Positions 44,560 through 53,711 of a stretch of 64,000 nt of DNA are shown here, piece by piece. Positions within the stretch are counted from its first letter, which is position 1. The number at the start of each line of letters is the position of its first letter. The translations under genes were made by a program, and so were the position numbers. The notes under the pieces are model-generated. The model worked only from the letters and a program-made list of their open reading frames with translations, was not told the DNA's origin and did not search any database. Source of the stretch: Pelagihabitans sp965238025. Its GTDB lineage: Bacteria > Bacteroidota > Bacteroidia > Flavobacteriales > Flavobacteriaceae. Location: contig OZ250162.1 of assembly GCA_965238025.1 (NCBI GenBank), forward strand, positions 2,914,001-2,978,000. The letters are read 5' to 3'.

Positions 44560-44943
44560 ATGAGTGATAAGATCAAGTTTGAGATAGAGTTCGTGATACA
44601 GTCGTCCCCGCAACTACTGTATACCTATTTGAGCACCCCGTCCGGGTTGTCTGAATGGTTCGCGGACAATGTGAATTCCCGCGGTGAAATATTTAATTTT
44701 ATTTGGGACGGCTCCGAAGAAGAAGCCAAATTGCTAAAACGTAAGAGCGATGAGTTCGTAAAATTTGCCTGGGAAGAAAATGATGACGATACTTTTTTTG
44801 AAATGAAGATCATTGTTGACGAGATTACCAAAGATGTTTCATTGTTCATTACCGATTTTGCGGATGAAGACGAGGTCGATGAGGCCAAAATGCTTTGGGA
44901 AAACCAAGTAGCAAGCCTAAAACAGATATTGGGTTCAAAATAA
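44560..44943 (+). CDS. START-like domain protein
   Basis: 127-residue small acidic protein with the helix-grip pattern of the START/AHSA1 group: FEIEFVIQSSPQLLYTYLSTPSGLSEWFAD at the N-terminus, FIWDGSEEEAKLL, and a long C-terminal helix. Bacteroidota carry a conserved family of this size near the class IV aminotransferase, as here. Ligand and role unknown. It begins the housekeeping block to the right of the tRNA and ends at an intrinsic terminator. Confidence 0.8.
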   Translation: MSDKIKFEIEFVIQSSPQLLYTYLSTPSGLSEWFADNVNSRGEIFNFIWDGSEEEAKLLKRKSDEFVKFAWEENDDDTFFEMKIIVDEITKDVSLFITDFADEDEVDEAKMLWENQVASLKQILGSK

Positions 44944-44966
44944 CAATTATTCAAAAAATATAAAAG

Positions 44967-45001
44967 CCTCGATGCCAGTTCGCATCGGGGTTTTCTTTTT
45001 T
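44967..45001 (+). terminator. intrinsic terminator
   Basis: CCTCGATGC and GCATCGGGG pair over nine bases (one G-T) around a 6-base loop, followed by TTTTCTTTTTT. It closes the START-like gene. Confidence 0.85.
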
Positions 45002-45049
45002 GTTCCCATATTGAAGTATATTTGACGCCTATAATAGCACTAGGATTTT

Positions 45050-45913
45050 ATGAAAAAGGTCAATTATAATGGCGAGCTGTTGGCAGCGGAAAGTAGTTTT
45101 TTAAACCATAAGAATAGAGGGCTGCGCTATGGCGATTCATTGTTTGAGACCATGCGCGTGGTAAATGGCAGTATTTTTTTTTGGGAAGCACATTATCTAC
45201 GGCTTATGGCCTCTATGCGAATTTTGCGCATGGAAATCCCCATGAATTTTACCCTGGAAGCCCTAGAGAAATCTTTTATTCAAGTTTTGACTGCAAATCA
45301 GCTAAATGAAAGGGCTGCCCGTATTCGTTTTACCATTTTCAGAGAGGAAGGCGGATTGTATTTACCTAAGACAAACAACATTTCCTATATCGTTGAAACG
45401 GAACTCTTGGATTCTCCTTTTTATCTACTGGATGAAAAACCGTACGAAGTTGAATTGTATAAAGATTTTTATGTAAACCCCGATATGCTGTCTACATTAA
45501 AAACCAATAATAAAATTATAAATGTTACCGGAAGTATTTTTGCAAGCGAAAATGATTATGATAATTGCTTGATATTGAATACCTCCAAGCAGGTCGTGGA
45601 AGCATTAAATGGGAACATTTTTTTGGTTACGGGAAGTACGGTAAAAACGCCTCCACTAAAAGAAGGCTGCCTCAACGGAATCATTAGAAAAAAGCTTATA
45701 GGAATTGTTGAAGGTACCGAAGAACTTGAATTACAGGAAACATCGATTTCCCCTTTTGAACTTCAAAAAGCCGATGAACTATTTATTACGAACAGTATTG
45801 TTGGTATTCAGCCCATTACAAAATACCGTAAAAAGGAATTTGGAAATGAAATAGCCAAAGGTCTGCTTGCAAAATTGAACACTTTGGCCCGATTAGCGCC
45901 CGAACAAGTTTAA
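45050..45913 (+). CDS. class IV PLP aminotransferase
   Basis: 287 residues of the BCAT / D-amino acid aminotransferase / aminodeoxychorismate lyase family: RGLRYGDSLFETMRV at the N-terminus, RIRFTIFREEGG, the likely Schiff-base Lys in LKTNNKIIN, and the C-terminal ELFITNSIVGIQPI. The family does not reveal whether it is a branched-chain transaminase or an ADC lyase; the short length and GDSLFET favour the lyase-like group. It converges with the YqgE gene and their stop codons overlap (45910-45913). Confidence 0.82.
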   Translation: MKKVNYNGELLAAESSFLNHKNRGLRYGDSLFETMRVVNGSIFFWEAHYLRLMASMRILRMEIPMNFTLEALEKSFIQVLTANQLNERAARIRFTIFREEGGLYLPKTNNISYIVETELLDSPFYLLDEKPYEVELYKDFYVNPDMLSTLKTNNKIINVTGSIFASENDYDNCLILNTSKQVVEALNGNIFLVTGSTVKTPPLKEGCLNGIIRKKLIGIVEGTEELELQETSISPFELQKADELFITNSIVGIQPITKYRKKEFGNEIAKGLLAKLNTLARLAPEQV

Positions 45914-46470
45914 TTCAAGCTTGGATTTTCCGGAGCATTGGACCACAACAAATAGTTACCGCCGAGTTCTATCATTTTTTCTTTCCAAAAAGCTGCCGAT
46001 GATTTTTGAATAAGACTACTTTCATAGTCGTTTCTGACCACTACCCAAGATTTTGAAGAAAGCTCTTGGTCTAATTGCAATGACGACCAGCCTGAATAAC
46101 CTAGGAAAAACCGAATATCTTCTTCAGAAATCAATTTTTGATTGATCAGTGCAATGGTCTTTTCAAAATCACCTCCCCAATAAATACCATTCGAAATCTC
46201 AACGCTGTTATCGATTAAATGAGGTACTTTATGAATAAAATAAAGATTGTCCTGTTCAACAGGACCGCCATTGTAAACTTGAAAGGGTATATCAATCTCG
46301 GTTACCAAGTCCGTAATATTATATTCCAAGGGCTTGTTAAGTATAAAACCAACAGAGCCTTCTTGGCTATGCTCAGCCAATAGTACCACAGAACGATTAA
46401 AGGATACATCGCCCGTAAGTGCGGGTTCCGCAATTAATAACTTTCCTTTTTTTGGTTTTAAATCGACCAT
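45910..46470 (-). CDS. YqgE/AlgH-family protein
   Basis: 186 residues with the family hallmarks GKLLIAEPAL, DVSFNRSVVLL, GFILNKPL, YNGGPVEQDNLYFIH and FLGYSGWSSLQLDQEL. The family is widespread, cytoplasmic and of unclear biochemical role. Length is normal. Confidence 0.92.
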   Translation of the reverse strand: MVDLKPKKGKLLIAEPALTGDVSFNRSVVLLAEHSQEGSVGFILNKPLEYNITDLVTEIDIPFQVYNGGPVEQDNLYFIHKVPHLIDNSVEISNGIYWGGDFEKTIALINQKLISEEDIRFFLGYSGWSSLQLDQELSSKSWVVVRNDYESSLIQKSSAAFWKEKMIELGGNYLLWSNAPENPSLN

Positions 46471-46530
46471 TGTTCTTTATCATCTTTCGATATCTAAAAT
46501 AAGATAATTCTTATGAATACCAAAAAGGCA

Positions 46531-46561
46531 AAAAAAAAGCATCCCGATTTTATCGGGATGC
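46531..46561 (-). terminator. intrinsic terminator of the HU gene
   Basis: GCATCCCGA / TCGGGATGC stem with a short TTTTA loop downstream of the HU stop, followed on the minus strand by eight T residues. Confidence 0.9.
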
Positions 46562-46588
46562 CATCTATATCTTTTCAAAAAAGATGTC

Positions 46589-46861
46589 TTAGTTCACAGC
46601 CTTACCTAAATCAGCACCTGCTTTGAACTTCACAACATTTTTTGCTGCAATTTGGATAGTTTTACCTGTTGATGGGTTTCTACCTTCTCTAGCATTTCTT
46701 CTATTAACGGACCAAGATCCGAAACCTACCAAAGATACTCGATTACCTTTCTTAAGGGATCCCTCAACGTTACCCAAGAAAGATTCCAATGATTTTTTAG
46801 CCGCAGCTTTCGTGATGCCAGCGTCAGCTGCCATTGCATCGATCAATTCTGTTTTGTTCAT
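46589..46861 (-). CDS. HU-family DNA-binding protein
   Basis: 90 residues, canonical length. Visible: MNKTELIDAMAADAGITKAAA helices, the beta-arm GRNPSTGKTIQIAAKN and the FKAGADLGKAVN C-terminus. It is a dimeric nucleoid protein that bends DNA. It is monocistronic: its own promoter (46908-46937) and terminator (46531-46561) bracket it. Confidence 0.96.
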   Translation of the reverse strand: MNKTELIDAMAADAGITKAAAKKSLESFLGNVEGSLKKGNRVSLVGFGSWSVNRRNAREGRNPSTGKTIQIAAKNVVKFKAGADLGKAVN

Positions 46862-46907
46862 AATAAAATTTAAATTAATTGTTGTGAAAATGATTTTACT
46901 TCTTCCA

Positions 46908-46937
46908 CAAATTTATACGGATTTGCTCGCAACGCAA
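46908..46937 (-). promoter_or_regulatory. Bacteroidota promoter of the HU gene
   Basis: On the minus strand TTG, 19 bases, TAAATTTG: an exact match to the TTG-N17-23-TAnnTTTG consensus of Bacteroidota primary-sigma promoters. Transcription would start near 46901, leaving a leader of about 40 bases. Confidence 0.78.
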
Positions 46938-47039
46938 GTAAAAATGGGCTAAATCCCCCATTTTGTTGATAACTCGGGGTGTTTGTTGATAAAGTAGGAC
47001 TTTTTTTAAGGTTTCGCGCAGCCCAATGGTGGTGGGGGT

Positions 47040-47987
47040 TTACACCATTCGGGCATTTTCTTCGAATTTATAACCATTTAGTAAGTCGTTGATGCCCATT
47101 TTTCGCTTTCCCGGAAGTTGAATTTCGAGAAGTTGTAAAAAACCATCCCGTACAGCAACTTTTAAACCCTGTGGTTCAGAAATCAATTCCCCAATGGCAA
47201 GCTGATGTTTTGCAGGTTCCATACCTGTTTTATAAATTTTCATGACACCTTCAATCTTCCCATTTACAAAACTGCTCCATGCAACGGGATATGGACTTAG
47301 ACCCCGCACCAAATTGTGAATGTCCAAAATGGGGGAGTGCCAATCTATTTTACAAGTTTCAGTATAAATTTTAAAGGCGGGTCGCATGGCCTTGGTTGTA
47401 TCTTGGGCAATTGTTTTTACCGTATCGGTCTTTATTAATTCAACAGTATCTAAAACTAATTTGGCACCTAAATGCATTAGCCTGTCGTGCAGGCTTCCGG
47501 CGGAGTCCTCATCTTTAATATATGTTTTTTCCTGTAGGATGATTTCGCCAGTATCAATTTTATCATCAATAAAGAAGGTAGTTGCACCCGTTTCCACATC
47601 CCCATTAATAATTGCCCAATTAATTGGGGCAGCGCCCCTATAGTCCGGTAGGAGTGACGCATGCAAATTGAAAGTGCCATACTCGGGCATTGCCCAAATC
47701 ACTCTGGGAAGCATACGAAAGGCAACTATGATTTGTAAATTCGCCCCTAAACTCAGGAGTTCGACAAGGAAATCTTCATTTTTTAAATTGGGAGGTTGTA
47801 ATAATTTCAATCCGTGCTCCAAAGCAAATTTTTTCACCGCAGAATGGCGCAATTTCCTGCCGCGACCAGCCGGCCTGTCTGGAGCCGTTACAACCCCAAC
47901 GATATTGTGTCCCTCATCGACCAAGGTAGAAAGGCTAGCAACAGCAAAATCTGGGGTGCCCATAAAAACAATTCGTAAATCCCTCAT
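47040..47987 (-). CDS. fmt: methionyl-tRNA formyltransferase
   Basis: 315 residues. N-terminal Rossmann start IVFMGTPDFAV, APDRPAGRGRKL, and the catalytic formyl-transfer core LHASLLPDYRGAAPINWAI with its Asn/His; then GATTFFIDDKIDTG and the C-terminal tRNA-binding domain. It transfers the formyl group of 10-formyl-THF to Met on initiator tRNA. It lies about 90 bp downstream of recQ on the same strand, probably one transcript. Confidence 0.97.
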   Translation of the reverse strand: MRDLRIVFMGTPDFAVASLSTLVDEGHNIVGVVTAPDRPAGRGRKLRHSAVKKFALEHGLKLLQPPNLKNEDFLVELLSLGANLQIIVAFRMLPRVIWAMPEYGTFNLHASLLPDYRGAAPINWAIINGDVETGATTFFIDDKIDTGEIILQEKTYIKDEDSAGSLHDRLMHLGAKLVLDTVELIKTDTVKTIAQDTTKAMRPAFKIYTETCKIDWHSPILDIHNLVRGLSPYPVAWSSFVNGKIEGVMKIYKTGMEPAKHQLAIGELISEPQGLKVAVRDGFLQLLEIQLPGKRKMGINDLLNGYKFEENARMV

Positions 47988-48080
47988 AATATTACAACAA
48001 CTTAATTCATCTAATTATTTACAGGTCCGTCGTGTCCGCAATAATGTAACCTATTTATACTATTGATCTTACGACCTATT

Positions 48081-49976
48081 TTAAATCATTTCATATTCAT
48101 TATTGGTATTGACCCGTATTTTGCCATCTTCAAGCAACATTCTTATTCCATCAAGAACTAATTTTTCCTCGTAATCGAGGTTTAAAATAAGGGTTCTGGA
48201 ACTGCTCTTTTGATGGTTTAGTAATGTAATGATGTCTTTGGTGATCGCACCCGAATTTATAGGGCGCGCCTTTGATTTGCCCTTACATACATCGCAAATG
48301 CCGCAATCTTTGGCATCTTTTTCTCCAAAGTACGCTAATAATTGTCTATTTCTACAGCGCGTATCATTTTTAACGTAGGCCAGCATACTATCTATATTCT
48401 TGACTTTTAACTGCTGTCTTTCCTGAACTTTTTTAGCAAAGCTATGAATGGTAATCTCATCTTCCCGAGGCACTAAAAACACCAATCTAAGATCGCTTTC
48501 TTGCGCTGTGTAATCGATTATAGCATCCTTTTGTAACTGCTGGAGTGCTATGGAGACCTTCGCTTCATTGGTTTCCGCCTTTTTTGCAATTAAAAGGGGG
48601 TTTATCTTGGTCATAAAATCAAAGACCCCGCCATAGGTGCGCAACACGGCCTGTAACACAGGTACAAGACCCTGATTCTTTTCTAAGTAGTCGAAAAGCT
48701 GTTGCTTGCCGACCAAGACCTGAAGCATGGATTTTTTGTTAAACGATTCGTTCAGTGAAATTACCGAGTGCTGGTCCAAAATGCGAAAGGCGTTAAACGT
48801 AAGATGAGTATTCAATTGATAGGTGGCACAGAAGGTATTAAAATTCAATAGAAACTCGGTTTCTGGAAGCTCTCCATAAGAAATTTGAAAGTAATTATTA
48901 AGCTTATTGTACACTTTCTTGATAAAAGCTATGTCTGGCAAGACACTCAAAAATTGACTTTTTACTTGCTGCTCATCTGTTTTATTGGTGAGTAATATGG
49001 CTCTTGATGCATTCCCATCCCTTCCGGCGCGGCCTGCTTCCTGAAAATAATTTTCGATACAATCCGGAATTTGATAATGTACCACCAAACCAACATCGGG
49101 CTTGTCTATACCCATACCAAAGGCATTGGTGGCCACCATGACTTTCACTTTGCCGTTCAGCCAAAAATTCAATCGTTTTTTCTTTTCCTCTTTTGAAAGA
49201 CCTCCATGAAAATGTATCGCCGAAATGCCATGACCAATAAGATATGAGCCTAATTCTTGCGCCGTTCTTCGAGTACTCACATATACAATACCGCTGTTCT
49301 GGAGTTTCGCACACCAAGTTTTTAGTTTGAATTTTTTATCATCGGTCCAAACTACCCCAAAAGCAATATTCTTGCGGGCAAACGAGTCCTTGACCAAGAT
49401 TTGCCCGTTAAACTCTAGATTACTGATAATATCGTTCGCAACCACTTGGGTGGCGGTAGCGGTTAAGGCGATGATTGGTGCGCTAGGGGCTAACACCCTT
49501 AATTTTGAACACTCCAAATAGGCAGGTCTAAAATCATGGCCCCACTGCGAAATACAATGCGCCTCGTCTATTGCAATTAGGTTCACGTTCATTTGTTGAA
49601 TGCGTTCTTGCACCAATTCTTGTTTTAAACGCTCTGGGGAGAGGTAAAGAAACTTGTAATTTCCGAAACAGCAGTTGTCCAACAGGTCAATAACTTCATT
49701 TTGTGGGATACCACCTGTAAGCGCGATGGCCTTTATTCCTTTTGCCTTTAAAGAAGCTACCTGGTTTTGTATCAAGGCCACCAGCGGCGATACCACAATA
49801 CAAATACCCTCTTTTACCAATGCGGGAACCTGAAAACATACCGACTTACCTCCGCCGGTAGGCATAAGGGCCAAAACATCGTTACCTGCTAAAATTGAAG
49901 TGATGATTTTTTCCTGTGAACCCTTAAAACCGGTATGCCCCCAATACGTTTTTAATATGTGCCGAGGTGTTTGCAC
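48081..49976 (-). CDS. recQ: RecQ-type ATP-dependent DNA helicase
   Basis: 631 residues. Walker A LMPTGGGKS, Walker B IDEAHCISQWGHDFRPAY, motif III ALTATAT, motif VI QEAGRAGRDG, RecQ zinc-binding cysteines (CRNRQLLAYFG...CGICDVC) and a winged-helix region; there is no obvious HRDC domain, so it is the shorter RecQ form. It unwinds DNA in repair and recombination. The start is a GTG that overlaps the stop of the upstream ATPase gene by one base (TAGTG), and there is no suitable nearby ATG. Confidence 0.95.
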   Translation of the reverse strand: MQTPRHILKTYWGHTGFKGSQEKIITSILAGNDVLALMPTGGGKSVCFQVPALVKEGICIVVSPLVALIQNQVASLKAKGIKAIALTGGIPQNEVIDLLDNCCFGNYKFLYLSPERLKQELVQERIQQMNVNLIAIDEAHCISQWGHDFRPAYLECSKLRVLAPSAPIIALTATATQVVANDIISNLEFNGQILVKDSFARKNIAFGVVWTDDKKFKLKTWCAKLQNSGIVYVSTRRTAQELGSYLIGHGISAIHFHGGLSKEEKKKRLNFWLNGKVKVMVATNAFGMGIDKPDVGLVVHYQIPDCIENYFQEAGRAGRDGNASRAILLTNKTDEQQVKSQFLSVLPDIAFIKKVYNKLNNYFQISYGELPETEFLLNFNTFCATYQLNTHLTFNAFRILDQHSVISLNESFNKKSMLQVLVGKQQLFDYLEKNQGLVPVLQAVLRTYGGVFDFMTKINPLLIAKKAETNEAKVSIALQQLQKDAIIDYTAQESDLRLVFLVPREDEITIHSFAKKVQERQQLKVKNIDSMLAYVKNDTRCRNRQLLAYFGEKDAKDCGICDVCKGKSKARPINSGAITKDIITLLNHQKSSSRTLILNLDYEEKLVLDGIRMLLEDGKIRVNTNNEYEMI

Positions 49977-50545
49977 TAAGACGTTTCAATTTGTTCTAGT
50001 ATAAATTCAATTCTGTTCGGAATGGTATCCTTAGGTACCTCTATTACATTATATCCTAGCTTTGTATAGGTGTCATGCAAATGACCGTGGATGGCCAAGG
50101 CCTCCTCGTAGCTTTCGAAACGCTCGCCATCTATCACATATATCTCCTTCCAAATAGGTAACAAGAAAATCGCATCATAACGATTATTTTGAGCAATATC
50201 AGTAAACCAAGAATCGTATTTCTGGTTAAAATAATCCATATAGGCCAACACATCCGGGATACCTCGATCAAAGAAGACAATGGGTTCATCAACCCCTTTG
50301 GCTTGGATATAATGTGCAAGCCTGGCATTTATGATTTTTTTGTTGAAAAGCATTGGATCGGATACCGTAGCAATCGGATTGGTTGTAAGACTACTAAGAT
50401 CGCCTTGTTTTTTTGCCTCAAGGGTCATGAGCCTAATGACCTCTTGGAAACAATGATGTCCGTTTTTTTCCAAGGCGTCGATCAAGGAAGTTTTTCCTGT
50501 ACTGGGGCCTCCAGTAATAACAATTTTTTGTTGATTCAAATGCAT
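49976..50545 (-). CDS. AAA-type P-loop ATPase/kinase
   Basis: 189 residues. Walker A ITGGPSTGKTSL at the N-terminus, EVIRLM, and FFDRGIPDVLAYMDYF as Walker B-like region. It resembles the AAA_28 / NadR kinase-like group found next to recQ in this phylum. The substrate is unknown; a nucleotide or cofactor kinase is possible. Translationally coupled to recQ. Confidence 0.85.
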   Translation of the reverse strand: MHLNQQKIVITGGPSTGKTSLIDALEKNGHHCFQEVIRLMTLEAKKQGDLSSLTTNPIATVSDPMLFNKKIINARLAHYIQAKGVDEPIVFFDRGIPDVLAYMDYFNQKYDSWFTDIAQNNRYDAIFLLPIWKEIYVIDGERFESYEEALAIHGHLHDTYTKLGYNVIEVPKDTIPNRIEFILEQIETS

Positions 50546-50557
50546 ATGAATTTAAAT

Positions 50558-50565
50558 CAAAGTTA
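50558..50565 (-). promoter_or_regulatory. -7 element of the ATPase-recQ operon
   Basis: The minus strand reads TAACTTTG, matching TAnnTTTG, about 13 bases before the ATPase start. No -33 TTG is visible at the usual distance. Confidence 0.45.
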
Positions 50566-50618
50566 GTCAATACCGATAAGCATAAAAAATTGGTTCGCTA
50601 AATTTGAGACCCAAATGT

Positions 50619-50626
50619 TATCTTTG
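50619..50626 (+). promoter_or_regulatory. -7 element of the DUF493 gene
   Basis: TATCTTTG matches TAnnTTTG and lies 13 bases before the ATG at 50640, so the leader would be very short. It is divergent to the element at 50558. The -33 TTG (50590-50592) is somewhat too far away. Confidence 0.45.
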
Positions 50627-50639
50627 TAAAAATTTTTTT

Positions 50640-50927
50640 ATGGATACGCAAAAATCAGAGGAATTTTATAAAAAACTGAAGGTACAACTTGCCGATAGCA
50701 CAGCCTGGCCATCGGATTACCTCTATAAATTCATAGTGCCGACGAAAGGCGATGGCATTGAAAAAATACAAAATATTTTTGATAATACTGGAGCGGTAAT
50801 CGAATCAAAAAAATCCAAAAAAGGAAAATATACCAGTATTTCTATCACTGTAAATCTTAAAGACCCTGATGCCGTAATCCAGAAATATAAAGAAGTTGGT
50901 GAAGTTGAGGGTGTAATATCACTGTAA
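50640..50927 (+). CDS. DUF493 family protein
   Basis: 95 residues from ATG 50640; an in-frame upstream start at 50604 would overlap the promoter element. Typical of DUF493 (YbeD-like): WPSDYLYKFIVP, then IFDNTGAVIESKKSKKGKYTSISI and IQKYKEVGEVEGVISL at the end, a ferredoxin-like ACT-resembling fold. Possibly regulatory; function unknown. Confidence 0.87.
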   Translation: MDTQKSEEFYKKLKVQLADSTAWPSDYLYKFIVPTKGDGIEKIQNIFDNTGAVIESKKSKKGKYTSISITVNLKDPDAVIQKYKEVGEVEGVISL

Positions 50928-51014
50928 AATAGGTATTGCCGCATAATTTTGTTAATTTGCCGGCGTTATTAGCTAACACTCTCCTTTTACAATACTCAAG
51001 AAAATCTTTGAATT

Positions 51015-51665
51015 TTGAATCTAGTAGAAAATATAGAATATAATACGGAACGACCCCATTTGATTATTCCGGAATACGGCAGACATTTTCAGAAAATGGT
51101 AGATCATGCGGTGTCTATTGCTGATCGGGATGAACGCAATAAAATTGCCAAGTCAATTATTGCCGTAATGGGCAACTTACAACCACACCTTAGGGATGTC
51201 CCTGATTTTCAACATAAATTATGGGATCAATTATTTATCATGTCTGATTTTCAGTTGGATGTCGATTCTCCTTTCCCCATTACCAGTAAAGAGGTTTTGC
51301 AGCAACGGCCAGACCCGTTGCCTTATCCTCAAAACTTTCCGAAGTATCGTTTTTATGGGAACAACATTAAACGTATGATCGATGTTGCGGTAAGTTGGGA
51401 AAAGGGCGATATGCGTGATGGGTTGGAGTATGCCATTGCCAATCATATGAAAAAGTGCTATCTCAATTGGAATAAGGATACGGTTGACGACAAGGCCATT
51501 TTTAAGCATTTATTGGAATTGAGTGACGGGCAAATAGACCTTAGCGGACAAACGCTTACCGATAGTGGGCAGTTTTTAAAGAATAGGGTCGCCAAATCCT
51601 CAAGAAGCAACAGCGGAAAGAAGAATCAAAGAAACAATAACAACCGCGGGAAAAAGCGGTATTAA
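51015..51665 (+). CDS. DUF4290 family protein
   Basis: 216 residues, starting at a TTG (51015): an in-frame stop lies two codons before it and the next ATG is about 30 codons in, beyond the conserved YNTERPHLIIPEYGRHFQ motif. The family is conserved in Bacteroidota directly upstream of murA, as here (14 bp gap). The C-terminus is a Lys/Arg/Asn-rich tail (KKNQRNNNNRGKKRY) that could bind nucleic acid. Function unknown. Confidence 0.85.
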   Translation: MNLVENIEYNTERPHLIIPEYGRHFQKMVDHAVSIADRDERNKIAKSIIAVMGNLQPHLRDVPDFQHKLWDQLFIMSDFQLDVDSPFPITSKEVLQQRPDPLPYPQNFPKYRFYGNNIKRMIDVAVSWEKGDMRDGLEYAIANHMKKCYLNWNKDTVDDKAIFKHLLELSDGQIDLSGQTLTDSGQFLKNRVAKSSRSNSGKKNQRNNNNRGKKRY

Positions 51666-51679
51666 TCAGTGAATATTAA

Positions 51680-52987
51680 ATGGGGACATTTAAAATAGAG
51701 GGAGGACACAAGCTTAGCGGCGCAATCACTCCTCAGGGCGCCAAGAATGAGGCACTACAAATTCTTTGCGCGGTGCTTCTTACTCCTGAAGAAGTTACCA
51801 TAAATAATATTCCCGACATCGTTGATGTAAACAAATTAATTTCCCTTTTGGAAGACCTCGGGGTCAAAATCCAAAAGAAGGGTAGGGGCTCCTATACATT
51901 TAAGGCCGATGATGTTAATTTAGACTATTTACAATCGGCCCAATTTAAAAAGGATGGTAGCGGACTGAGAGGGTCTATTATGTTGGTAGGGCCATTATTG
52001 GGTCGCTTTGGGAAGGGTTATATTCCTAAACCTGGAGGTGATAAAATCGGTCGTCGTAGACTTGATACCCATTTTGAAGGTTTTATTAATCTAGGGGCCA
52101 AATTTAGGTATAATAAGGAGGAGTATTTTTATGGTGTTGAAGCCAAAAAATTAAAGGGCACCTATATGCTACTCGATGAGGCCTCGGTAACTGGAACCGC
52201 AAATATTGTTATGGCCGCTGTACTGGCCGAAGGGCAGACCATTATCTATAATGCTGCTTGTGAACCCTATTTACAACAACTTTGTAAGATGTTGAACCGA
52301 ATGGGAGCCAAAATAAGTGGGGTTGGTTCTAATATGTTGACCATTGATGGTGTAGATAGCTTGAACGGAACCGCGCACAAAATGCTTCCAGATATGATCG
52401 AGATCGGAAGTTGGATAGGACTTGCGGCAATGACCAAAAGTGAACTGACCATTAAGAATGTAAGTTGGGACGATTTGGGACAAATTCCCTCTGTTTTTCG
52501 GAAGTTGGGAATTCAACTAGAACGAAAAGGAGATGATATTTATATTCCCGAACATAAAAACGGATACGAAATACAGAATTATATAGATGGTTCAATTTTG
52601 ACCATTTCAGACGCACCCTGGCCCGGAATGACACCAGATTTGCTGAGCATTTTATTGGTGGTTGCCACGCAGGCAAAAGGTGAGGTTTTGGTTCACCAAA
52701 AGATGTTTGAAAGCCGTTTGTTCTTTGTGGATAAACTAATAGATATGGGCGCAAAAATAATTCTTTGCGATCCGCATAGGGCTACGGTAATTGGCCATGA
52801 TTTTAAATCTACCTTAAAGGCCACAACAATGGTTTCCCCAGATATTCGGGCAGGAGTTTCCCTCTTGATTGCGGCACTTTCCGCAAAAGGAACTTCAACG
52901 ATCCATAATATTGAACAAATAGATCGGGGGTATGAAGATATCGATAATCGATTAAGGGCAATTGGGGCCAAGATAGTTCGGCTTTAG
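51680..52987 (+). CDS. murA: UDP-N-acetylglucosamine 1-carboxyvinyltransferase
   Basis: 435 residues of the EPSP-synthase fold. GGHKLSGAITPQGAKNE at the N-terminus contains the substrate-binding Lys-Asn; further family blocks are LGPLLGRFG-like, GANLMAAV-like (here NIVMAAVLAEG) and RAGVSLLIAAL. It commits UDP-GlcNAc to peptidoglycan synthesis using PEP. The flexible-loop Cys of E. coli MurA (Cys115) is replaced by Asp121 in PGGDKIGRR, the exchange known to make MurA fosfomycin-insensitive in mycobacteria and chlamydiae. Probably cotranscribed with DUF4290. Confidence 0.96.
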   Translation: MGTFKIEGGHKLSGAITPQGAKNEALQILCAVLLTPEEVTINNIPDIVDVNKLISLLEDLGVKIQKKGRGSYTFKADDVNLDYLQSAQFKKDGSGLRGSIMLVGPLLGRFGKGYIPKPGGDKIGRRRLDTHFEGFINLGAKFRYNKEEYFYGVEAKKLKGTYMLLDEASVTGTANIVMAAVLAEGQTIIYNAACEPYLQQLCKMLNRMGAKISGVGSNMLTIDGVDSLNGTAHKMLPDMIEIGSWIGLAAMTKSELTIKNVSWDDLGQIPSVFRKLGIQLERKGDDIYIPEHKNGYEIQNYIDGSILTISDAPWPGMTPDLLSILLVVATQAKGEVLVHQKMFESRLFFVDKLIDMGAKIILCDPHRATVIGHDFKSTLKATTMVSPDIRAGVSLLIAALSAKGTSTIHNIEQIDRGYEDIDNRLRAIGAKIVRL

Positions 52988-53099
52988 CGCTAGCTTCTGA
53001 AGGATGATTAGTGGGTATGATCTTATTTCAAAAATAACATTTTATCTTTTATTAACATGCTTGTATTCAAGAAGTTAATAGGATTCATATATACCTATA

Positions 53100-53681
53100 C
53101 TATAGTTTTTTTACTTCCTTGCACGGATTGCCAAAAGCCAAGATATTGTCTGGAACATCCTTGGTCACTACCGAACCTGCGCCTATGGTTACATTGTCAC
53201 CAATGGTAACTCCCGGCATGATAACCGTGTTACCACCTATCCAAACATTATCACCGATCGACACTGACTTGGTGTTGGTAAGGTAACGTGTACTACCATC
53301 TTTAGAAATTACAATACGTTCTGAAGCCTTTAAAGGGTGATTGGCGGTATAAATTTGAACGTAAGGCCCTATTAATCCGTTTTTACCAATTGTAATTACA
53401 TTATTGTCCAAGAAAAAACAATTGGCATTGACGAACGTATTTTCCCCAATGGAAATATGTTCCCCATAATCGCAGAAAAAAGGCATCTCAATCCACACCC
53501 CTTCTCCATTATGTGCAAACAATTCATCAAGAATCTCTGTGCGTTTTAAGAGTTCAGTCGAACCCAAACTGTTGTATTCTTGTAATAAACCCCGGGCCTT
53601 GTGGTATGCATTTAGCAATTCTGGATCTCTGGAATTGTAATTCTGCCCAGCAAGCATTTTTTCCTTTTCCCTCATAAACAA
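53100..53681 (-). CDS. sugar O-acetyltransferase, maltose/galactoside type
   Basis: 193 residues. N-terminal Mac domain (MLAGQNYNSRDPELLNAYHKAR) followed by a left-handed beta-helix of hexapeptide repeats (ISIGENTFVNANC, IGPYVQIYTANHPL with catalytic His, VWIGGNTVIMPGVTIGD). It transfers acetyl from acetyl-CoA to a sugar hydroxyl (LacA/Maa/NodL group). It lies 30 bp after the M20 peptidase on the same strand. Confidence 0.93.
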   Translation of the reverse strand: MFMREKEKMLAGQNYNSRDPELLNAYHKARGLLQEYNSLGSTELLKRTEILDELFAHNGEGVWIEMPFFCDYGEHISIGENTFVNANCFFLDNNVITIGKNGLIGPYVQIYTANHPLKASERIVISKDGSTRYLTNTKSVSIGDNVWIGGNTVIMPGVTIGDNVTIGAGSVVTKDVPDNILAFGNPCKEVKKL

Positions 53682-53711
53682 TGGTCAGAAGCCTCTTTTA
53701 TTAAGCTGATT

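Noticed and set aside
47386..48066. Plus-strand frames opposite fmt
   Set aside because: fmt on the minus strand has all catalytic motifs; these frames have none.
50604..50639. Upstream start extending the DUF493 protein by 12 residues
   Set aside because: The extension would begin before the -7 promoter element and is not typical of the family; ATG at 50640 is preferred.
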